A DNA stretch of 48,054 bases from an uncultured Trueperaceae bacterium (GCA_913062675.1 CAJXWR010000006.1:1-48054), one strand, 5' to 3'. Counted from the first letter of the stretch, positions 32,742-42,472 are shown. The notes: generated by a model not told the origin, from the letters alone. Made by a program: numbers and translations.

Positions 32742-33425
32742 CTACTGCGGTTCGGGCGTGAATCGGGCAATGTCGAAGCGCAAGTCAAGCTTCTGACCGC
32801 CCCCCGAGGCCATGCCCATCATCAAATCCTGGAACCCGAGAAGCGTCGCGGATACCGCACCCGTCGCGGCGTACGTGCCATCGCCATTGGGCGTGAAGGA
32901 ATCGAATCGCCAGGCAATCTTCGTGGGTGGCCCCCCACCACTGCCATCGTCGAAGCCGCTGAAGAGCGCGTTCTGCAGGAACCCCATGCCACCGTTCGCC
33001 ATGGCCCCCTCCGCGGCCATGGGCAGGATGGCGGCGAACACGCCGTCCCCCTCGAGCGTGCACGGGCAACCGCTCGGAAGGGCTGAAACCTCGGCGGTCA
33101 ACAGCAGGTAGGTCCCCGACTCCAGATCGTTGGGGAATCCCATCATGAACAACTGCGTGCCGATTCCACTCTCGGTCCAGTAGGCGAGGGACATGTCGCG
33201 CGCCCCCTCGACCGGAACGGCGAACACCTCCCAGGACGAGGGTTCCCCGTCCAGGGTGCCTTCGAGCGTGCCCACGACCTCGATTTCGGGCATTTGGCTC
33301 GGGTCGAATGGCGGGGGCGTCGTGGGAACCGGCAGTTGCGCCAGCGCGACCGACGCCAAGAGGAGCATGGCGATGCTGACGAACCGTCGAACGTGGGTGG
33401 TCACGGGAGCAAGGGCTTCATACAT
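32742..33425 (-). CDS. Secreted protein of unknown function
   Basis: I do not recognise this 227-residue protein. Residues 1-30 form a signal peptide: a short charged start, VRRFVSIAMLLLASVALAQ, with likely cleavage after ALA. A proline-rich linker (PVPTTPPPFDPSQ) follows. The remainder is a low-charge beta-rich region with glycine and methionine stretches and one C-x-C pair (GCPCTLEG) near residue 119. No transmembrane segment or catalytic motif is evident. ATG 33425 is preferred because a TATGCT box lies 6 nt upstream. It is convergent with aspS2 (26-bp gap). Confidence 0.65.
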   Translation of the reverse strand: MYEALAPVTTHVRRFVSIAMLLLASVALAQLPVPTTPPPFDPSQMPEIEVVGTLEGTLDGEPSSWEVFAVPVEGARDMSLAYWTESGIGTQLFMMGFPNDLESGTYLLLTAEVSALPSGCPCTLEGDGVFAAILPMAAEGAMANGGMGFLQNALFSGFDDGSGGGPPTKIAWRFDSFTPNGDGTYAATGAVSATLLGFQDLMMGMASGGGQKLDLRFDIARFTPEPQ

Positions 33426-33431
33426 GTCACG

Positions 33432-33437
33432 AGCATA
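33432..33437 (-). promoter_or_regulatory. Leaderless-type -10 box of the secreted-protein gene
   Basis: On the minus strand TATGCT lies 6 nt before the ATG at 33425. Confidence 0.45.
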
Positions 33438-33494
33438 CGGGACGCGCCTGCACTGCACCAAACCACGTGCCGCATGCGGAGCGCGCCTAGCGCG

Positions 33495-34103
33495 TCAGCG
33501 AGCCGTGAACAGGGGCGTAACGCGCGCATCACGCGGCACGCGGTGGCAGGCACGACAGCGAGGCTCGTAGCTTTCCGTGGCGCCCACGAGGATGATGGGG
33601 TCGTCGTAGTGCGCAGGATGCCCGCCGATCAGGCGCTGCGTGCGGGTCGCCGCCCGGCCACAACGGCAGATGGCGGTGAGCTTCTCGACGTGCTCGGCAC
33701 GCGCAAGAAGGATGGGGAGGGGACCGAACGGCTCCCCCCGGAAATCGAGGTCGAGACCGGCCACGATGATGCGCTTGCCCTCGTCGGCCAGGTCCTGCAC
33801 CAACCCGGGGAGTTCCCCATCGAAGAACTGCGCCTCGTCGATGGCGACGACCTCCACGTCCTCCTGCAGACGGCTTCGCACGTCGGCCGTATCACTGACC
33901 GGTTCCGCCTCGAGGGTCCTGCCTGCGTGACTGGCGACGGCGATCGCGTCGTAGCGGTCGTCGATGGCGGGTTTGAACACTTGCACACGCTGCTTGGCGA
34001 TGAGTGCGCGGGTCACACGCCGAATGAGTTCCTCACTCTTGCCACTGAACATGGGGCCGACGATCACCTCGACCCAACCCCCACCGAACGGATGCGCTTG
34101 CAT
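33495..34103 (-). CDS. tdk: Thymidine kinase, type II (TK1-like)
   Basis: This 202-residue enzyme phosphorylates thymidine for salvage of dTMP. It has P-loop [14 protein letters not shown] (about 16-29), the lid-proximal DEAQFF motif with the catalytic Glu (about 91-96), and the thymidine-binding lasso near [14 protein letters not shown] at the end. The structural zinc site is formed by four cysteines: the second pair is C-x-x-C as usual, but the first pair is C-R-C-G, one residue shorter than the usual C-x-x-C-G. ATG 34103 is chosen because a TACGCT box lies 7 nt upstream. It diverges from hslV across 50 bp. Confidence 0.93.
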   Translation of the reverse strand: MQAHPFGGGWVEVIVGPMFSGKSEELIRRVTRALIAKQRVQVFKPAIDDRYDAIAVASHAGRTLEAEPVSDTADVRSRLQEDVEVVAIDEAQFFDGELPGLVQDLADEGKRIIVAGLDLDFRGEPFGPLPILLARAEHVEKLTAICRCGRAATRTQRLIGGHPAHYDDPIILVGATESYEPRCRACHRVPRDARVTPLFTAR

Positions 34104-34110
34104 GACGGGC

Positions 34111-34116
34111 AGCGTA
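34111..34116 (-). promoter_or_regulatory. Leaderless-type -10 box of tdk
   Basis: On the minus strand TACGCT lies 7 nt before the ATG at 34103, facing the hslV promoter in the same 50-bp gap. Confidence 0.45.
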
Positions 34117-34140
34117 CCCCACGCCCACGCCAACCCGCGG

Positions 34141-34146
34141 TAGGCT
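34141..34146 (+). promoter_or_regulatory. Leaderless-type -10 box of hslV
   Basis: TAGGCT lies 7 nt before the ATG at 34154. Confidence 0.5.
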
Positions 34147-34153
34147 CACGGCC

Positions 34154-34726
34154 ATGACGCGCATGCACGGCACCACCATCGTCGCCGTCCACCGAGACGG
34201 CGTGAGCGCCCTGGCAGGCGACGGCCAGGTCACCCTCGGCGACCAAATCGTCAAACGCGGCGCCGTGAAGGTCCGCACCCTGGAGGACGGCGCGGTCCTT
34301 GCCGGTTTCGCTGGCGCCGTGAGTGACGCCTTCACGCTCATGGAGAAGTTCGAGGGGTACCTGTCCGCTTCGAAGGGCAACCTACTCAAGGCATCGGTGG
34401 AGACGGTGAAGGAGTGGCGCACCGACCGGGCCCTCCGCAATCTCGAGGCGATGCTCATCATCGCCGACGAGGAACAGATCCTCACCCTTTCAGGCGTGGG
34501 GGACGTCGTCGCACCCGACGTTCCCGTCGCCGCGGTGGGAAGCGGCGGTGCGTACGCACAGGCGGCCGCGATGGCGCTCCTGCAGCACAGCGCCCTGTCG
34601 GCGCCCGAAATTGCGCGAGAGGCAATCCGCATCGCGGGCGAGATCGACATCTACACGAGCGGCGAGGCAACCGTCCTCGTCGTGCCCGATCCCGAGACGA
34701 ACGCAGCGATCGAGGATGCATCGTGA
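34154..34726 (+). CDS. hslV: ATP-dependent protease subunit HslV (ClpQ)
   Basis: This 190-residue proteasome-related peptidase assembles as a double hexamer. The mature protein should begin at the Thr of H-G-T-T-I-V-A-V-H-R-D-G (Thr7), the N-terminal nucleophile, after removal of a six-residue propeptide; E. coli HslV has only the initiator Met there. Further family segments are LAGDGQVTLGDQIVKRGAVKVRTLEDGAVLAGFAGAVSDAF and an ALRNLEAMLIIADEEQILTLSG strand pair. Its stop overlaps the hslU start by 4 nt, the usual hslVU coupling. The ATG at 34154 lies 7 nt after a TAGGCT box. Confidence 0.95.
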   Translation: MTRMHGTTIVAVHRDGVSALAGDGQVTLGDQIVKRGAVKVRTLEDGAVLAGFAGAVSDAFTLMEKFEGYLSASKGNLLKASVETVKEWRTDRALRNLEAMLIIADEEQILTLSGVGDVVAPDVPVAAVGSGGAYAQAAAMALLQHSALSAPEIAREAIRIAGEIDIYTSGEATVLVVPDPETNAAIEDAS

Positions 34727-36048
34727 GCAACGCAACCCTGCCCGTGCCAACGAACCTGCCCGACCTGGCCGATCTCACCCCCCTCCAAATCGTGGAGGCG
34801 CTCGACGCGCACATCATTGGCCAACACAAGGCGAAACGCAGCGTCGCGGTGGCGCTCCGCAACCACGTGCGACGCCGCAAACTGCCGGTCGAAGCGCAGG
34901 CGGAGGTAACGCCGAAGAACATTCTCATGATTGGACCGACGGGTGTCGGCAAGACCGAGATTGCGCGCCGCCTCGCCAAACTCGCGCGGGCACCGTTCCT
35001 CAAGGTCGAGGCCACCAAGTTCACTGAGGTGGGGTACGTGGGTCGCGACGTGGACAGCATCGTGCGTGATCTCGCGCAGGCGGCCTACGCGCTCGTCGAA
35101 GCGGAGAAGAAGGAAGAGGTCGCGGTGGACGCGAAACACGCAGCAGAACGCACACTGCTCGAGGCGCTCCTTCCAGGTGGGACGGAGGAAGGCCTCGAGC
35201 GCATGCGATCCCTGCTGCACGCCGGCCAACTCGAGGACCGCGAGGTCGAAATCGAAGTGCCCGAGGAGGCTCCCACCATGCCGCTCGGTATGCCGGGCAT
35301 GGAGGAGATGAGCCGCAACCTGCAGGACATGTTCGCGCGGTTCGCCCCCAAGAAGTCGCAGCGTCGCAGCATGCCCGTACGCGATGCGCGTCGCATCCTC
35401 GAGGATCAGGAGGCCATGAACCTTCTCGACGAGGAGGAGGTCCGGCGTGAAGCGGTGGACCGCGCCGAGAACCGCGGCATCGTGTTCCTCGACGAGATCG
35501 ACAAGATCACCGGCGAGGATGGCGTGGGGGGTGCAGACGTGTCGGGTGAGGGTGTACAACGCGACTTGCTACCCATCGTGGAGGGCACGCAGGTGCAAAC
35601 GCGGATTGGCAACGTGCGAACCGATCACGTGCTGTTCATCGCTGCCGGCGCGTTCGCGTCGAGCAAACCATCCGACTTGATTCCCGAGATGCAGGGACGC
35701 TTCCCGATTCGCGTGGAACTCGACGAGTTGACCGCCACGGATTTGCAGCGCATCCTCACGCAACCCCGCTACGCACTCACACGGCAGTACGCCGATCTCC
35801 TCGCCGTGGACGGCACCGATCTCGTGTGGGAGGAAAGCGCGATCGTGGCGATTGCGGAGGTGGCGGAGCGCGTGAACCGCGAGGTGGAGGACATCGGTGC
35901 GCGTCGCTTGCATACGATCCTCGAGCGCGTGGTGGAGGACCTCGCATTCGGAACCGAGTTGGGTCGCGTCGTGATCGATGCGGCGTACGTGAAGCGCAAG
36001 GTGGAGGACATCTCCAGCGACGAGGATCTCAGTCGCTACGTGCTCTGA
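34723..36048 (+). CDS. hslU: ATP-dependent protease ATPase subunit HslU (ClpY)
   Basis: This 441-residue AAA+ unfoldase docks on HslV and threads substrates into it. It begins with LTPLQIVEALDAHIIGQHKAKRSVAVALRNHVRRRKL, then Walker A GPTGVGKTE (71-79) and the pore loop E-V-G-Y-V-G-R-D-V (about 104-112, with the GYVG motif). An intermediate I-domain follows (about 115-240), then Walker B IVFLDEIDKI (about 248-257), sensor 1 and a C-terminal domain ending in the HslV-activating tail DLSRYVL. The length is normal for the family. The GTG start overlaps the hslV stop. It is convergent with the glycosyltransferase gene with only 6 bp between. Confidence 0.96.
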   Translation: MSNATLPVPTNLPDLADLTPLQIVEALDAHIIGQHKAKRSVAVALRNHVRRRKLPVEAQAEVTPKNILMIGPTGVGKTEIARRLAKLARAPFLKVEATKFTEVGYVGRDVDSIVRDLAQAAYALVEAEKKEEVAVDAKHAAERTLLEALLPGGTEEGLERMRSLLHAGQLEDREVEIEVPEEAPTMPLGMPGMEEMSRNLQDMFARFAPKKSQRRSMPVRDARRILEDQEAMNLLDEEEVRREAVDRAENRGIVFLDEIDKITGEDGVGGADVSGEGVQRDLLPIVEGTQVQTRIGNVRTDHVLFIAAGAFASSKPSDLIPEMQGRFPIRVELDELTATDLQRILTQPRYALTRQYADLLAVDGTDLVWEESAIVAIAEVAERVNREVEDIGARRLHTILERVVEDLAFGTELGRVVIDAAYVKRKVEDISSDEDLSRYVL

Positions 36049-36054
36049 CCGCCG

Positions 36055-36789
36055 CTAGTCGCTCGCCTGTTCACGTCGCTCGCGGTGCACGGTCAAGTGA
36101 TCCTTCTGTTCGAGCGTGAGCGCATGCTTTCGGCAGAACCGTTCGAAGGCGGCGGTCCGTTTCGCCGTTGGATTGCCGGACGTATTCCCACCGTGGATCC
36201 GGTACCCGACCCCCGGCTCGGGAATCTCGTGCAACGCAACGTCGGCACCCAGGACCCGCAGAATCCAATCCCAATCGAAGTAACTGCCCATGCTCGGGTC
36301 AAACGCGCCGAGGTCGGCGTGCAACGCGCGTGGCCAGGCGAGGCCGCAGGTGAGAATCGTGTTGTCGTCGCGGAGTGAGTCACGCGTCGTCGTGGGTTGG
36401 AACGGTTCGCGCGCCACTTCGCGTTCCGATTCGTAGAAGAGGAACCAACCGGTTCGGTGCACGAGTGCGGGCCCTTGCGCGAGACGGTCACACACCTTCG
36501 CCATGTGGTCGGGGTCGATGAGCATGTCGTCATCGTCGAGCAGCATGACGACGTCCCCATCTCCATGCTCGAGGCCGGCGTTCCGGGCGTCCACCTGACC
36601 GCTTCCCGGGTTGAGGAAGGCGGTGATGCGCGGGTCGCCCACCTGTTTCGCGGCACGGACCCCTTCCCCGTCGCCATCGTCGACGACGAGGGCGCGCCAA
36701 TTGACGTGCGTTTGGTTGCGGAGCGAGTCGAGCGCCTGCAGCAACTCACGGGACCGGTGGTAGGTAGGCATCAGGACGTCGATGCGCAT
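36055..36789 (-). CDS. Glycosyltransferase family 2
   Basis: This 244-residue protein has the GT-A fold of GT2 enzymes: MRIDVLMPTYHRSRELLQALDSLRNQT at the start, VVDDGDGEGV near 35, and the metal-binding D-x-D region VMLLDDDDML (about 85-94). A W-D-W-I-L-R motif near 183-188 occupies the place of the usual ED/QxxRW catalytic motif. No membrane segment is present. Donor and acceptor are unknown; envelope polysaccharide synthesis is the common role. ATG 36789 is selected by a TACGCT box 6 nt upstream. It is convergent with hslU and lies just after glgX on the same strand (57 bp). Confidence 0.82.
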   Translation of the reverse strand: MRIDVLMPTYHRSRELLQALDSLRNQTHVNWRALVVDDGDGEGVRAAKQVGDPRITAFLNPGSGQVDARNAGLEHGDGDVVMLLDDDDMLIDPDHMAKVCDRLAQGPALVHRTGWFLFYESEREVAREPFQPTTTRDSLRDDNTILTCGLAWPRALHADLGAFDPSMGSYFDWDWILRVLGADVALHEIPEPGVGYRIHGGNTSGNPTAKRTAAFERFCRKHALTLEQKDHLTVHRERREQASD

Positions 36790-36795
36790 GCGCGA

Positions 36796-36801
36796 AGCGT
36801 A
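36796..36801 (-). promoter_or_regulatory. Leaderless-type -10 box of the GT2 gene
   Basis: On the minus strand TACGCT lies 6 nt before the ATG at 36789. Confidence 0.45.
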
Positions 36802-36846
36802 CCCGGTGTCCCGTCCGGAAGGGGTGTGCGCAGGCAACGAACCCTG

Positions 36847-38973
36847 TTAGCCTTCCGGCACTGCGGCTTCGAAGGCGATGAGGGTGTCCACGTCGAGGGG
36901 GAGCGTGTCGCCCGCCCGGTGCGTCCGTCCGCGCGGCGTCTCGTCGCTTGCGAAGGCGACCCGCCAGGTCGACCCCCCTGGCGTGGGAGGGAGCGTGAAG
37001 GGTTCAGGGCGACGGCCGGCGAAGAGGGTGAGGAGCGCCACGTCGCCGCGCGTGGAGCCGACGGCGCTGGGGTTCTCCTCTTCGCCGCAGAGGAGCATGC
37101 CGACCGTGGTGCGGTGCGCATCTCCCCAGTCGTCGCCCGTCATCTCGCGACCGGTGGGATGCCACCAGGACACGTCCTTGCAGCCTGAGGGGAGGGGTTG
37201 CCCGGTGAGGAAGGTGGTACGCCGAAGGTTGGCGTGCCGCTTCCGGAAGGCGAGAGCGTCGCGTACGAACGCCAGGAACGCCGCGTCGCTCGAGTCGAGG
37301 TTCCAGTCGTACCAACTCACGTCGTTGTCCTGGCAGTAGGCGTTGTTGTTTCCTCCTTGCGTGCGGGACAGCTCGTCTCCCCCGAGGAGCATGGGGACGC
37401 CTTGGGAGAGCAGGAGCGTGGCGAGCATGCTGCGACGTGCGCGCGCACGCCGCTCGAGGATGGTGGGATCGTCCGTTTCGCCTTCGATCCCGAAGTTCTG
37501 CGACAGCATGTGCTTGTGCCCATCGCGGTTGGCTTCGCCATTGGCGTGGTTGTGCCGCTCCTCGTAACTGACGAGATCGCGAAGCGTGAACCCGTCGTGG
37601 GCGGTGACGAAGTTGATGGAGGCGAAGGGACGACGCCCGCCCTTGTCGTACAGGTCGGAAGAACCGCTGACGCGCGTGGCGAACTCCCCGAGCGTGCCCG
37701 GGTCGCCTCGCCAGTAGGCGCGAATCGTGTCGCGGTAGCGACCGTTCCACTCGGCCCACGTCCAGGGGAAGTTGCCGACCTGGTACCCCCCCGGCCCGAC
37801 GTCCCACGGTTCGGCGATGAGTTTCACGCGAGAGAGGGTGGGGTCCTGCTGGATGACGGTGAAGAACGGAGCGAGCATGTTCACGTCGTACAGTTCGCGC
37901 GCGAGGGCGGAAGCGAGGTCGAACCGGAAACCGTCGACGTGCATCTCCTCCACCCAGTAGCGGAGACTGTCGGTGATCATTTGCAGGACGAACGGGTTGC
38001 CGGCATCGAGCGTGTTGCCCGTTCCGCTGTAATCGGCGTACACCTGCGGGTCGTCCTCGAGCAGCTTGTAGTACCCAACGTTGTCGATACCGCGCCAGGA
38101 GACGGTGGGTCCGAGCCGCCCGCCTTCGGCGGTGTGGTTGTACACCACGTCGATGACGACTTCGAACCCGGCGGCGTGGAGGGTCTTGACCATCATCTTG
38201 AACTCGCGGACGGCGCCTTCGATGCCGAACGCGGCGTAGCGGGGTTCGGGCGCGAAGTAGGCGAGGGGGTTGTACCCCCAGTAGTTGCGGAGGCCCTTGG
38301 CGTGGAGGTGCGGTTCGCTCATGAAGGCGTGGACGGGCAGCAGGGAGATCGTGGTGACGCCGAGGGTCTTGAGGTGATCGATGACGGCTTCGCTCGCCAC
38401 CCCGAGGTACGTGCCGCGCAGGCGTGGCGGCACGTCGGGGTGACGCATGGTGAGGCCCCGGACGTGCGTTTCGTAGAGGACCGTGTCACGCCACGCGACG
38501 TCGGGGCGCCGGTCCCCTTCCCAGGAGAAGGCATCGTCGACGACCATGGCGAGGGGCGCGTACGCGCCGTTGCTGGCAGTGCTGGGACGCTCCGGTTGGT
38601 GCACGTCGTAGTCGTACACCGCGTCGTTCCAGAGGAACGGACGACCGAGTGCCTTGGCGTACGGGTCGAGCAGAACCTTGGCGGGGTTGTAGCGCAAGCC
38701 CTCGTCGGGATTCCAGGGCCCGTGCACCCGGTAGCCGTACAACTGCCCGGGGCGGCGGTACGGGAGGTAGGCGTGCCACACCGGTCCGGTGCGTTCCCGG
38801 AGGGGAATCGTCACGGCGGGCTCGGCGTCGTCGGGCCGATCGAACAGGAGCAGGTCGACCGCATCGGCGCGCTCGGCGTAAAGCGCGAAGTTTACGCCCT
38901 GACCGTCCCACGTCGCCCCGAGGGGGGTGGGTCTTCCTGGCTGCGTCGCGGGCGCTTCCGCGTCGTGGTTCAC
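36847..38973 (-). CDS. glgX: Glycogen debranching enzyme (GlgX, isoamylase type)
   Basis: The 708-residue enzyme hydrolyses alpha-1,6 branches of glycogen limit dextrins. The N-terminal CBM48 domain starts [31 protein letters not shown]. The GH13 barrel shows [27 protein letters not shown] with the nucleophile Asp (near 347), [20 protein letters not shown] with the acid/base Glu, and [17 protein letters not shown] with the third Asp. The stretch [27 protein letters not shown] is diagnostic for GlgX/TreX. The GTG start overlaps the mqnA stop by 4 nt, an odd pairing of glycogen breakdown with menaquinone synthesis. No other glycogen genes are nearby. Confidence 0.95.
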   Translation of the reverse strand: MNHDAEAPATQPGRPTPLGATWDGQGVNFALYAERADAVDLLLFDRPDDAEPAVTIPLRERTGPVWHAYLPYRRPGQLYGYRVHGPWNPDEGLRYNPAKVLLDPYAKALGRPFLWNDAVYDYDVHQPERPSTASNGAYAPLAMVVDDAFSWEGDRRPDVAWRDTVLYETHVRGLTMRHPDVPPRLRGTYLGVASEAVIDHLKTLGVTTISLLPVHAFMSEPHLHAKGLRNYWGYNPLAYFAPEPRYAAFGIEGAVREFKMMVKTLHAAGFEVVIDVVYNHTAEGGRLGPTVSWRGIDNVGYYKLLEDDPQVYADYSGTGNTLDAGNPFVLQMITDSLRYWVEEMHVDGFRFDLASALARELYDVNMLAPFFTVIQQDPTLSRVKLIAEPWDVGPGGYQVGNFPWTWAEWNGRYRDTIRAYWRGDPGTLGEFATRVSGSSDLYDKGGRRPFASINFVTAHDGFTLRDLVSYEERHNHANGEANRDGHKHMLSQNFGIEGETDDPTILERRARARRSMLATLLLSQGVPMLLGGDELSRTQGGNNNAYCQDNDVSWYDWNLDSSDAAFLAFVRDALAFRKRHANLRRTTFLTGQPLPSGCKDVSWWHPTGREMTGDDWGDAHRTTVGMLLCGEEENPSAVGSTRGDVALLTLFAGRRPEPFTLPPTPGGSTWRVAFASDETPRGRTHRAGDTLPLDVDTLIAFEAAVPEG

Positions 38974-39839
38974 GCGTCCCCGTAGCGAAGTTCGGAGAGG
39001 TCGATGCCTGGCTCGAGGTGCTGCGCGAACGTGGCGAGGCCATCCCGGTCGGGAGGCATGAGGTGGTACCGGAAGTTGGCGAGGTAGCGGAGCATCACGT
39101 CGGGCGTGACGCCCGCGCGTTGCGCCGCATCGGCGGCCACCTCGGCGAGGTGCCCGAGGCCCGCCTCCCGGGCGGCCCGAAGCTTGGCGACCATGCGGGG
39201 GGAGGGGGGCCGCTCGGCGCGGTAGGCCCACACCGCGAAGGTGAAGGGAAGGCGCGTGTGGTCGTACCAGGCTTCCCCAAGGTCGGTGAGGTGCGGGGTG
39301 ACGCCGTGAACCTCGCGGCGGGCGACACCCTCGACGAGCGCGGCGTCCCCGATGAGGAGCGCGGCATCGTGTTCGGCGAGCATGGCGTCGAGGTTGGGCG
39401 CCATGGGGTGCAGCGTGGCGTCGATGCCGTCCTCACGGAGGAGCACGTCGAGTAGCGCGACGCTCGTGGCGCTGTCGGTACTCACGGCGATGGAGGCGCC
39501 CTGCAGGTCGCGCCAGGGTCGCTTGTGGAACAGCGTGACGCTGTAGACGGGACCCAGGGTGGCGATGGAGAAGTCGGGAAGGGCGATTAGGTCGCGTCGG
39601 TGCCGAATGAACTCGGCGCTCGACATGAGGGTCAAATCGATGGTTCCGGCGAGGAGGGCAGCATTGAGTTCGCTGGGCACGCCGTACACGAAGTGGGCGT
39701 GGTGACCATGCTCGTGCCAGGGTTCGAGGTGCCAGTGTAGGGGTGCGACGTTCGTGTACGCGACGATGCCAAGGCGTTCCTCGCCCACCCCGCGCGTGGT
39801 GTGGAGGGCATCGACGGTGCCGGTGTCGGCGTGGCTCAT
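38970..39839 (-). CDS. mqnA: Chorismate dehydratase MqnA
   Basis: This 289-residue enzyme dehydrates chorismate to 3-enolpyruvylbenzoate, the first step of the futalosine pathway to menaquinone. It has the periplasmic-binding-protein-like fold of Mqn[18 protein letters not shown] at the start, [27 protein letters not shown] (about 54-80), [31 protein letters not shown] near 160, and [21 protein letters not shown] near 187. Its ATG overlaps the mqnE stop by 4 nt and its stop overlaps the glgX start, so the three genes form one coupled operon. Confidence 0.92.
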   Translation of the reverse strand: MSHADTGTVDALHTTRGVGEERLGIVAYTNVAPLHWHLEPWHEHGHHAHFVYGVPSELNAALLAGTIDLTLMSSAEFIRHRRDLIALPDFSIATLGPVYSVTLFHKRPWRDLQGASIAVSTDSATSVALLDVLLREDGIDATLHPMAPNLDAMLAEHDAALLIGDAALVEGVARREVHGVTPHLTDLGEAWYDHTRLPFTFAVWAYRAERPPSPRMVAKLRAAREAGLGHLAEVAADAAQRAGVTPDVMLRYLANFRYHLMPPDRDGLATFAQHLEPGIDLSELRYGDA

Positions 39840-41035
39840 GCGGCGTTCGGGGCGTACACCTGCAGTTCGTTGTAGAGCGCGTCTCGCTTCACGGGGGTGC
39901 GGCCCGCATCCTGGATGAGGCGCTGCAGCTCCTCTTCGCTGATGCCCGTGTCGGTCGAAGCGCCCGAGGCGTGCGCGATGCGCTCATCCTTGATGGTGCC
40001 GTCGACGTCACTCACGCCACTCGAGAGCGACACCTGCACGAGTTCCGGGGTGATCATGATCCAGTACCCCTTGATGTGGGGCACGTTGTCGAGCACGATG
40101 CGCGCGACGGCGAGGTTGCGAAGGTCATCGAGCCCGGTGGTGAACTCGGTCTTGCCGAGTTCGCGAGCGAGTTGGTTGTTGTCGGGTTGGAAGGCGAGCG
40201 GCACGAAACTCATGAAGCCCGGCGCTTCATCCTGAAGCGCGCGGATGCGAAGCATGTGGTCGAGGCGCTCCTCGAGCGTCTCGATGTGCCCGTACAGCAT
40301 CGTGGCGTTGGTGGGAATGCCGAGTTCGTGGGCGGTGCGGTGCACGTCGAGCCAACCTTCGGCGTTGACCTTGGCACGCGCGATGCGTTGCCGGACCCGC
40401 TCGGCGAAGATTTCGGCGCCCCCGCCGGGCATGGCGACGAGTCCAGCGTCTTTGAGCTCCTGAAGCACCTCGCGGTACGAGACGGGTTCGCTGCGGCCCT
40501 TGGGGCGTGCAATGCGGGTGAAGTGGTGAATCTCCGCTGCGGTCCAGGCTTTGACTTGGTACCCGCGCTCGGTGAGGCCTCGCGTCAAATCAAGGTAGTA
40601 CGCCCAGTCGCGTTTGGGGTGGTGACCGGAACTGATGTGAATCTCGATGAGTTCCGGCGTGGCGTGTTCACCCACGTAGTTCCAGACGTCGTCGAGGTCC
40701 ATGTCCCAGACGCCTTCCTGGTCCATGGTGCGTTGGAAGCCGCAGAAGGTGCAGCCGACGTAGCAGACGTTGGTTTGCGAGAGGCGGAGGCTGTGAACGT
40801 AGTACGCCTTGTCGCCCACCTGCCGGGCGCGGACGGCGTCGGCGAGGGCGGCGAGGGCGGGGAGGTCGGGGGTGTGGAAGAGCGTCATGCCTTCCTCGGC
40901 GTTCACGCGACCGCCGGCCAGCACCTTGTCGGCGATGGGGAGCAGCGCGGGGTCCCGGATGGGGAGGTCGACGCCGGAGGGCAGGGGAAGGTGATCGAAC
41001 GCCGGCGTGGCGTTCACGTGTCCCGGGATCGTCAT
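39836..41035 (-). CDS. mqnE: Aminofutalosine synthase MqnE (radical SAM)
   Basis: This 399-residue radical SAM enzyme joins 3-enolpyruvylbenzoate and S-adenosylmethionine to give aminofutalosine, the second futalosine-pathway step. The cluster motif C-Y-V-G-C-T-F-C (Cys91, Cys95, Cys98) follows RLSQTNV. The segments IEIHISSGHHPKRDWAYYLDL, AMPGGGAEIFAERVR and ATMLYGHIETLEERLDHMLRIRALQDE mark MqnE rather than MqnC. ATG 41035 is chosen because a TACCGT box lies 6 nt upstream. mqnB, mqnC and mqnD are not in the window. Confidence 0.93.
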   Translation of the reverse strand: MTIPGHVNATPAFDHLPLPSGVDLPIRDPALLPIADKVLAGGRVNAEEGMTLFHTPDLPALAALADAVRARQVGDKAYYVHSLRLSQTNVCYVGCTFCGFQRTMDQEGVWDMDLDDVWNYVGEHATPELIEIHISSGHHPKRDWAYYLDLTRGLTERGYQVKAWTAAEIHHFTRIARPKGRSEPVSYREVLQELKDAGLVAMPGGGAEIFAERVRQRIARAKVNAEGWLDVHRTAHELGIPTNATMLYGHIETLEERLDHMLRIRALQDEAPGFMSFVPLAFQPDNNQLARELGKTEFTTGLDDLRNLAVARIVLDNVPHIKGYWIMITPELVQVSLSSGVSDVDGTIKDERIAHASGASTDTGISEEELQRLIQDAGRTPVKRDALYNELQVYAPNAA

Positions 41036-41041
41036 GCGCAA

Positions 41042-41047
41042 ACGGTA
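41042..41047 (-). promoter_or_regulatory. Leaderless-type -10 box of mqnE
   Basis: On the minus strand TACCGT lies 6 nt before the ATG at 41035. Confidence 0.4.
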
Positions 41048-41074
41048 GCAGGGAGTTGGGTCACGGTCGGTGAT

Positions 41075-42472
41075 TCAGATGTGCAGCGCGGCTCCATCCA
41101 CGGCGAGCGCGGCTTCCTTGAGCGTCTCGGCGAGGGTGGGGTGTGCGTGGACGGTGCGGGCGAGATCCTCCGCGCTTGCGCCAAACGTCATGGCGGCGGT
41201 GGCTTCGGCGATCAGGTCCCCGGCGCGGGCGCCGATGACGTGCACGCCGAGAATGCGGTCGGTTTCGGCGTGGGCGAGGATCTTGACGTTGCCTTCGGTC
41301 CGGTCCATGGCGCGCGCGCGTCCGTTGGCCTGGTAGGGGAAGGTGCCCTTCTTGTAGGGCGTGCCTGCCTCCTTCAGGGCCTCCTCGGTGGCGCCGACCG
41401 TGGCAATCTCGGGTTCGGTGTAGACGATGCCGGGGATGAGGTCGTAGTCGACATGCCCGACGCCGGTGACGATGCCTTCGATGGCGGCGACGGCGTCCTC
41501 CTCAGCCTTGTGGGCGAGCATCGGACCGGGGATCACGTCGCCGATGGCGGAGACGCCAGGCACGTTGGTGCGGAAGGCGGCATCGACGGTGATGCGTCCC
41601 CGCTCGTCGGTGGCGACGCCGACCGTTTCGAGACCCAGCCCCTCGGTGTTGGGTTGGCGACCGACGGCGAGGAGGACGCGGTCGGCCTCGAGGGGGTCGC
41701 GCCCGTCGATTTCGATGACGGCGTGCCGCTTCTTGCCGCGCCCCTTGAGCGTGGCTTGGGTGACCTTCGCGCCGAGCTCGAACTGCAGGCCCTGCTTCTT
41801 GAATGCCTTCAGGGCGTCCTTGGCGAGGCCGGCGTCCATCCCGGGCAGGATGCGGTCCATGTACTCGAGGACGGTCACGTTGGACCCGAGTCGGGACCAG
41901 ACCGAGCCGAGTTCGAGGCCGATGTAGCCAGCGCCAATGACGGCGAAACGGTCCGGGACGGCGTCGAAGGCAAGCGCGCCGGTGCTGTCGACGACGATGG
42001 TGCCGTCGACCTCCACGCCGGGGAGGGGGGCGGGGCGGGAACCGGTGGCGATGAGGACGTTCTCGGCGACGAGTTCCGTGTCGCCTTTGGCGCCGTGCAC
42101 CGTGACGGTGCCAGGCGCGGTGAGTTCGGCGCTGCCGGTGTGCACCGTGATCTTGTTCTTCTTCATGAGGAAGGCGACGCCATCGGTGTTGGCCTTCACC
42201 ACGCCGTCCTTGCGTTCCATCATGGCGGGCAGGTCGAGGCTGACGTCCCCGAACTTGACGCCGTGCGCATCGAGACCATGGCGGGCTTCGGCGTACCGTT
42301 CACTGGATTCGAGGAGCGCTTTGCTGGGGATGCACCCCACGCGCAGGCAGGTACCGCCGAGGCTGGCCTCCTTCTCGACGAGGGCGACGTCGAGGCCGAG
42401 TTGCGCAGCGCGAATGGCGGCGACGTAGCCGCCGGGGCCTGCACCGATGACGATGAGGTCGTGGGTGGCCAT
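41075..42472 (-). CDS. lpd: Dihydrolipoyl dehydrogenase (E3)
   Basis: This 465-residue flavoenzyme reoxidises the dihydrolipoyl arm of the 2-oxoglutarate dehydrogenase complex and reduces NAD+. FAD motif DLIVIGAGPGGYVAAIRAAQLG is at 5-26, the redox-active disulfide in GGTCLRVGCIPSK (Cys42, Cys47), the NAD motif FAVIGAGYIGLELGSVWSRLG near 170-190, and the dimer-interface catalytic pair H-A-H-P-T-L-A-E near 443-450. ATG 42472 has GAGGTG 6 nt upstream; a GTG at 42478 that overlaps the sucB stop would add two residues. As the last gene of sucA-sucB-lpd it probably serves this complex and possibly pyruvate dehydrogenase. Confidence 0.95.
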   Translation of the reverse strand: MATHDLIVIGAGPGGYVAAIRAAQLGLDVALVEKEASLGGTCLRVGCIPSKALLESSERYAEARHGLDAHGVKFGDVSLDLPAMMERKDGVVKANTDGVAFLMKKNKITVHTGSAELTAPGTVTVHGAKGDTELVAENVLIATGSRPAPLPGVEVDGTIVVDSTGALAFDAVPDRFAVIGAGYIGLELGSVWSRLGSNVTVLEYMDRILPGMDAGLAKDALKAFKKQGLQFELGAKVTQATLKGRGKKRHAVIEIDGRDPLEADRVLLAVGRQPNTEGLGLETVGVATDERGRITVDAAFRTNVPGVSAIGDVIPGPMLAHKAEEDAVAAIEGIVTGVGHVDYDLIPGIVYTEPEIATVGATEEALKEAGTPYKKGTFPYQANGRARAMDRTEGNVKILAHAETDRILGVHVIGARAGDLIAEATAAMTFGASAEDLARTVHAHPTLAETLKEAALAVDGAALHI

